Below the pieces are notes generated by a model. That model saw only the letters and a program-made list of their open reading frames with translations, was not told where the DNA came from and did no database searches. From positions 637,896 to 660,232 of the forward strand of contig MNCI01010461.1 in assembly GCA_015680685.1 (NCBI GenBank): a stretch of DNA of 22,337 bases. Reading direction: 5' to 3'. Of this stretch, positions 19,187 to 22,337 are shown in pieces. A program made the translations under genes and the position numbers. This DNA is from Gnetum montanum. Its lineage: Eukaryota; Streptophyta; Gnetopsida; Gnetales; Gnetaceae. How positions within the stretch are numbered: position 1 is the stretch's first letter; each line of letters starts with the position of its first letter.

Positions 19187-19346
19187 GTCCCACTAATTTT
19201 GTAATCATAGGATTCTATTTTGTGTTGTATCTCAATTTTTTTTGACTCCACACTGTGGCATGAATCCATTCTAGTCAGTTAATAATCCCATATCCACTGT
19301 GTAATCAATGGAGCTTATTCTCTTTGTAACTCGAGGACAAATTTTT
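19187..19346 (+). other. E2 3' untranslated region
   Basis: A non-coding link from the ORF2 stop to the polypurine tract, similar to E1 5462-5610. It includes AACTCGAGGACAAATTTTTATTCAG. Confidence 0.6.
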
Positions 19347-19363
19347 ATTCAGTCGTGGGGGTA
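19347..19363 (+). promoter_or_regulatory. Polypurine tract of E2
   Basis: ATTCAGTCGTGGGGGTA directly precedes the 3' LTR start TGATGAGT. Confidence 0.8.
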
Positions 19364-19386
19364 TGATGAGTCATGAATTTGCTGGC

Positions 19387-19520
19387 TGTGATATCACAGT
19401 TGTGATATCGAAGTGGTTGTGATATCACTACCATGATATCATAGCCATGATATCACATCAACCGTGATATCGCATATGCGATATCACACCAGCCGTAATA
19501 TCGTGTATGCGATATCATGG
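19387..19520 (+). repeat. GATATC palindrome array in E2 3' LTR
   Basis: Eight exact cores plus AATATC variants, in forms TGTGATATCACA, GCGATATCAC and CATATGCGATATC. Its last units (GCATATGCGATATC, GTGTATGCGATATC) resemble E1 units more than they do the E2 5' LTR array. Confidence 0.87.
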
Positions 19521-19534
19521 CCTGCCTCAATTCC

Positions 19535-19542
19535 TATAAATA
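19535..19542 (+). promoter_or_regulatory. TATA box in E2 3' LTR
   Basis: TATAAATA in CCTATAAATAAGAGG, directly downstream of the array. If active it would drive read-out into the E0 U3 and the right flank. Confidence 0.72.
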
Positions 19543-19713
19543 AGAGGTAGCTTTCCTTGTTCTAGCATCTAGTTTTAGTCTCTTAGCGAAGATCTAGTAA
19601 TTTTTCTTTTTGAGAGATAGAATAATTTCCTAGTGTTTGCCTGCAGTGTGGTGATTGTAATTGTACGACATCCTTATTTGAGTGTGATGTACTTGGACAT
19701 GCACATGATCGGA

Positions 19714-19719
19714 AATAAA
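19714..19719 (+). terminator. Polyadenylation signal in E2 3' LTR
   Basis: AATAAA in GGAAATAAAGATCG, about 175 bases after the TATA box. It is the likely 3' processing signal of E2 RNA. Confidence 0.55.
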
Positions 19720-20261
19720 GATCGAGATTACTTCATCATTTCAGCATTCACTTAGTTTAATTAATTATTTATTTAATTGTTATTTACTACTTTCTTAGTT
19801 AATCTCTCTATATCTCATGTTAAATGCGGAATGAGTACGACTTAATCATGAGCATTTAAGTGTGACTACTTGGTAACCCAATAGCGTACCTAGCCCATGC
19901 ACTTAGTAATCCCAGTGGTAGTCATGCACGAGGTCCAAGATGTGTATGGATGATTAAGGAATGGATGCTCATCACACTTAGGCTAGTTTAGGCTCTCTCT
20001 TACCCTTTCCTCCTGGCTTAGTAATCTTATTTTCCATTGCCTTCAAGAGTAGCATTAGATTAGGAACCACATCATACACCTCACTTTGGACTAAACCATA
20101 TGTGACAAGATAATACTAGTCCAGGTGGGAAGACAACGAACTACAACCTAAGGCTAAATGTCTAGGTGCCACAACTAGTCCGTCTGCAGAGTTCGACCGG
20201 ATCACACATGAAAACGCTCGTATTTGTATGGTTGAGTGTAGGGGCACCTCGCCACTCATCA

Positions 20262-20266
20262 CACAG
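20262..20266. repeat. Target-site duplication of E2 (right copy, CACAG)
   Basis: Exact match to 13519-13523, directly after the E2 3' LTR. Confidence 0.93.
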
Positions 20267-20454
20267 GAACCACAATATCGTGTATGCAATATCGCTTGTC
20301 AAGCTATGATATTGCATACATGATATCATGGGTGTGATATTGGGACTCATTAGATATCAAGGGTCCAATAACAGGGGTCTGATATCAGCACCTGGTTAAC
20401 AAGTGTCCAATATCAAGGGTCCAATATTAGCACCTAACAAACCACGATTCATCA
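20267..20454 (-). repeat. E0 5' LTR, piece 3 of 3 (outer U3 end)
   Basis: Continues the E0 LTR after E2. It holds GATATC/AATATC-type repeats and a 17-bp direct repeat ATATCAAGGGTCCAATA (20354-20370 and 20410-20426). On the minus strand the end at 20454 reads TGATGAATCGTGG, matching the family start TGATGAGTCGTC. The reassembled E0 LTR is about 953 bp. The outer flank is GATCC; its partner is not in the window. Confidence 0.75.
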
Positions 20455-22337
20455 GATCCTATGACCATTGGAATGGATCTTGATCGATGGGGTTGGGACA
20501 TGTGTTTGTGGTTTCCTTCCTAACCATAGTGGTCAAAGAAGGTTCATGATTTCATGAACCTATGCTAGTCACATTGAACTAGTGGTTTTGTTGCTTGATT
20601 CATCAAATGCATGTTAGGAAGTCCATGTAATAACATAGAATTCTAAGCATCTCCAAAGGGTTGATTTTCCCAAGTAATGATCCTCTCCTCTTTTAAAAAA
20701 ATGAAATAAAAAAATAAAGAGAGAAGAAGAAAAGAAAAAGAATAAGAAAGAGAAAAATTAATAAGAAAAAAAATAAAAAAAATAAAAATATATCAAAAAA
20801 TTATTTAGAAAAAAAGAAAAGAATAAACAAAGCATGAGATAGTGAAGATATGAGGAACAAATGTTTTCTAGTAGTTTTGGCCCACACGTAATAGTAGCAT
20901 TACCATTCCAAACTTAAGACTTATTAGTTTCTCACAATTAATAAGAAGATAAGTTTTGTATATGCCCCTCAAATTGGTGATTTACCATCTAGGCAAGATG
21001 ATTTGTCTATGATCAACTTGTTGGGTTACTTAAGAATACCAAATAAGTGTAAGTCTACGATCATTAATCATTGTACTACACTAACTCTAGTGGCTTTGAA
21101 GACCTAGAAGTCACTCTTGGTGGAAACTCTAATAAAGTTAAATGCTACTTTCAATCAAGTCTTGATCCAAAGGTCAAAATATTATTTGACAATGATGGGT
21201 ACATTCAACCAAAGGACAATGTATGGATTTGATTATTTAGCACAACTACATGGCTTGAAGAAGGGTTTCTAGTAGCATCAAATTTGGAAACCTACCCTAC
21301 ATATGTGTAGAGAAGTAAGGAAACTAAACCAAATTTTAAGGCTATTGGATGATTTTATAGTAGTTCACCCAATCTAGCTTCACTAATTATTAGGCCATGG
21401 AATAATTAAAACTAGATGACATCGAAAGTGGTAGTGCTACTTTGCATCTCTAAAAGAAGACTTGGAGGTCTATCCTCACTAGTTGGGCAAGTAGTAATAA
21501 AGGGAATGAGAAGAAGATTCCCTTATAAAGTGTGATAAACATTCTCATGCTCCCATGAGCTAATTGACTTATCAGTTGGAACACAAAAATATTGTATTTC
21601 CCTTCTCCTTTTTGGTCCATTCAAATATTGCATTTTATTCTTGTTAGTACTTCTCTAGTTCATCATTGTGCATGCAAGATGTTGACCAAGGTAAAGTAGG
21701 GGATGAGATTTGGCCATCGAAAGGATGAACTCATGTTTAATGTTGATGTCTCACTAGTTGTTGGTAATCCATAAGTATCTTACCAACAAGATTCATAAGG
21801 GCAAGAAGGGCAAGAGCCTGCTATGATGAAGATCCACTTACAAATTCTTGATGGCTTAATATTATGAGCAAGTGAGCTTGATGCTAATTTTTCTACAGGA
21901 TGGTTAGGTAGTAGTAACTTCATAAGTATTGACAGTTGATAACGATATTTCTTTTCTTGTTCATATTTGATTACTTAATTGATTCATAACTTTAAATTGA
22001 AATATGTATTTAAATTTAATCCTTTATGATCCCCTTCATTTCTTTCTTTTTTCCTTTCTAATACTTTGATGATGGGATTCTATGATTTTCTAAGTTTTCC
22101 CTTAATTGTAGCATTATGCTCTGGGATTATATTGTTTAAAATTTTTTCCATGGTGTTAGGGTGTTTGGGCAACATTTCATTTTAATTTTTTTCATTATTT
22201 CTTTTTGTTTTAATTTTATTTCAAGTTTTTAAATGTTTTCCATTTTATCTTCCTTTATTGAATTTAATTTTAACTTGTTTTCATATCTTTACATTTTTAT
22301 ACTTTATTTATTTATTTATATTTTGTTTTAATTTGTT
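20455..22337. other. Unassigned flanking DNA right of E0
   Basis: AT-rich with stops in all frames. No host exon, tRNA or LTR end is recognised. It contains a small inverted repeat (20540-20561), an A/G-rich tract (20690-20835) and a T-rich end (about 22000-22337). The middle part (20880-21980) has a more even base mix and could be an old element, but no motif supports that. Confidence 0.5.
20690..20835 (+). repeat. A/G-rich low-complexity tract
   Basis: About 145 bases almost wholly A and G with occasional T (AAGAGAGAAGAAGAAAAG and similar). Simple low-complexity DNA. Confidence 0.75.

Larger units (their letters stand above)
13524..20261 (+). mobile_element. E2: non-autonomous Ty3/gypsy-like LTR retrotransposon, shorter relative of E1
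   Basis: The element is 6738 bp with both LTRs (13524-14417, 19364-20261), perfect CACAG target-site duplications, a primer-binding site, gag, an intron-like region, an internally deleted ORF2 and a polypurine tract. No pol motifs are found. It lies opposite to E1, 298 bp away, and in the same E0 LTR. Its LTRs differ by about 7% over roughly 400 bases (by eye), so it is probably younger than E1. Confidence 0.92.
19364..20261 (+). repeat. E2 3' LTR
   Basis: It spans 898 bp, from TGATGAGTCATG to GCCACTCATCA. It has eight GATATC cores (19387-19520), TATA (19535-19542) and AATAAA (19714-19719). Outside U3 it matches the 5' LTR closely; inside U3 the order and sequence of repeats differ. Confidence 0.94.

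Noticed and set aside
13524-20261. TGATGAGT...ACTCATCA ends read as terminal inverted repeats of a DNA transposon
   Set aside because: Each end pair bounds a 0.8-0.9 kb direct repeat next to a primer-binding site or polypurine tract, with gag inside. These are LTR ends, and the 5-bp target-site duplications fit LTR integration.
20345-20352. ACTCATTA as the outer end of the E0 LTR
   Set aside because: ATATC-type U3 repeats continue past it, and GATTCATCA at 20446-20454 gives a better family terminus (TGATGAATCGTGG on the minus strand).
20540-20561. Inverted repeat AGGTTCATGA-TT-TCATGAACCT as a microRNA hairpin or terminator
   Set aside because: The stem is only about 10 bp with a 2-base loop, too short for a plant miRNA precursor. 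No gene context is visible.
1-22337. tRNA, rRNA or snRNA genes
   Set aside because: I found no cloverleaf-forming stretch with A and B boxes and no rRNA-like sequence. The tRNA-like text is limited to primer-binding sites.

Overview
The window looks like intergenic DNA from a large, repeat-rich seed-plant nuclear genome. I see no intact host gene. Nearly everything from about 439 to 20454 is nested, decayed LTR retrotransposons, with AT-rich unassigned DNA at both ends. The plant assignment rests on copia-type gag/protease with a TGGTATYAGAGC primer-binding site, a Ty3/gypsy-type gag with a TGGCGCCGTTGCCGGGGA-like primer-binding site, C-to-T-rich decay, and nesting of relatives inside relatives. 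I cannot name the species.

Layout. (1) 1-438: unassigned AT-rich DNA. (2) 439-2231: the 5' part of a minus-strand Ty1/copia element (LTR, PBS, gag, protease start), inserted into the gag of (3). (3) Element E0, minus strand: gag remnant 2237-4035, PBS, and a 5' LTR now split into three pieces (4176-4647, 13231-13523, 20267-20454). (4) Element E1, minus strand, 4648-13225, inserted in the E0 LTR with target-site duplication CTATG. (5) Element E2, plus strand, 13524-20261, inserted in the same E0 LTR with target-site duplication CACAG. (6) 20455-22337: unassigned flanking DNA.

E0, E1 and E2 are one family. E1 and E2 share the same plan: an LTR of about 0.8-0.9 kb bounded by TGATGAGT/ACTCATCA, a PBS, gag (about 2.0 kb), a non-coding stretch of about 1.75 kb with the marks of an intron (GTAAGT donor, TACTAAC branch site, AG directly before the next ATG), a second long reading frame (ORF2; basic N-terminus, globular part, long coiled coil, proline-rich tail), a polypurine tract, and the 3' LTR. 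Neither has protease, reverse transcriptase, RNase H or integrase. I read the family as non-autonomous, relying on pol enzymes in trans, with ORF2 probably expressed from a spliced RNA. The LTR U3 regions carry arrays of the palindrome GATATC just upstream of a TATA box; these differ in number even between the two LTRs of one element.

All reading frames here are broken, so no intact protein should be assumed. E1 LTRs differ by roughly 12% and E2 LTRs by roughly 7% (by-eye estimates over about 400 bases), so E1 is probably the older insertion.
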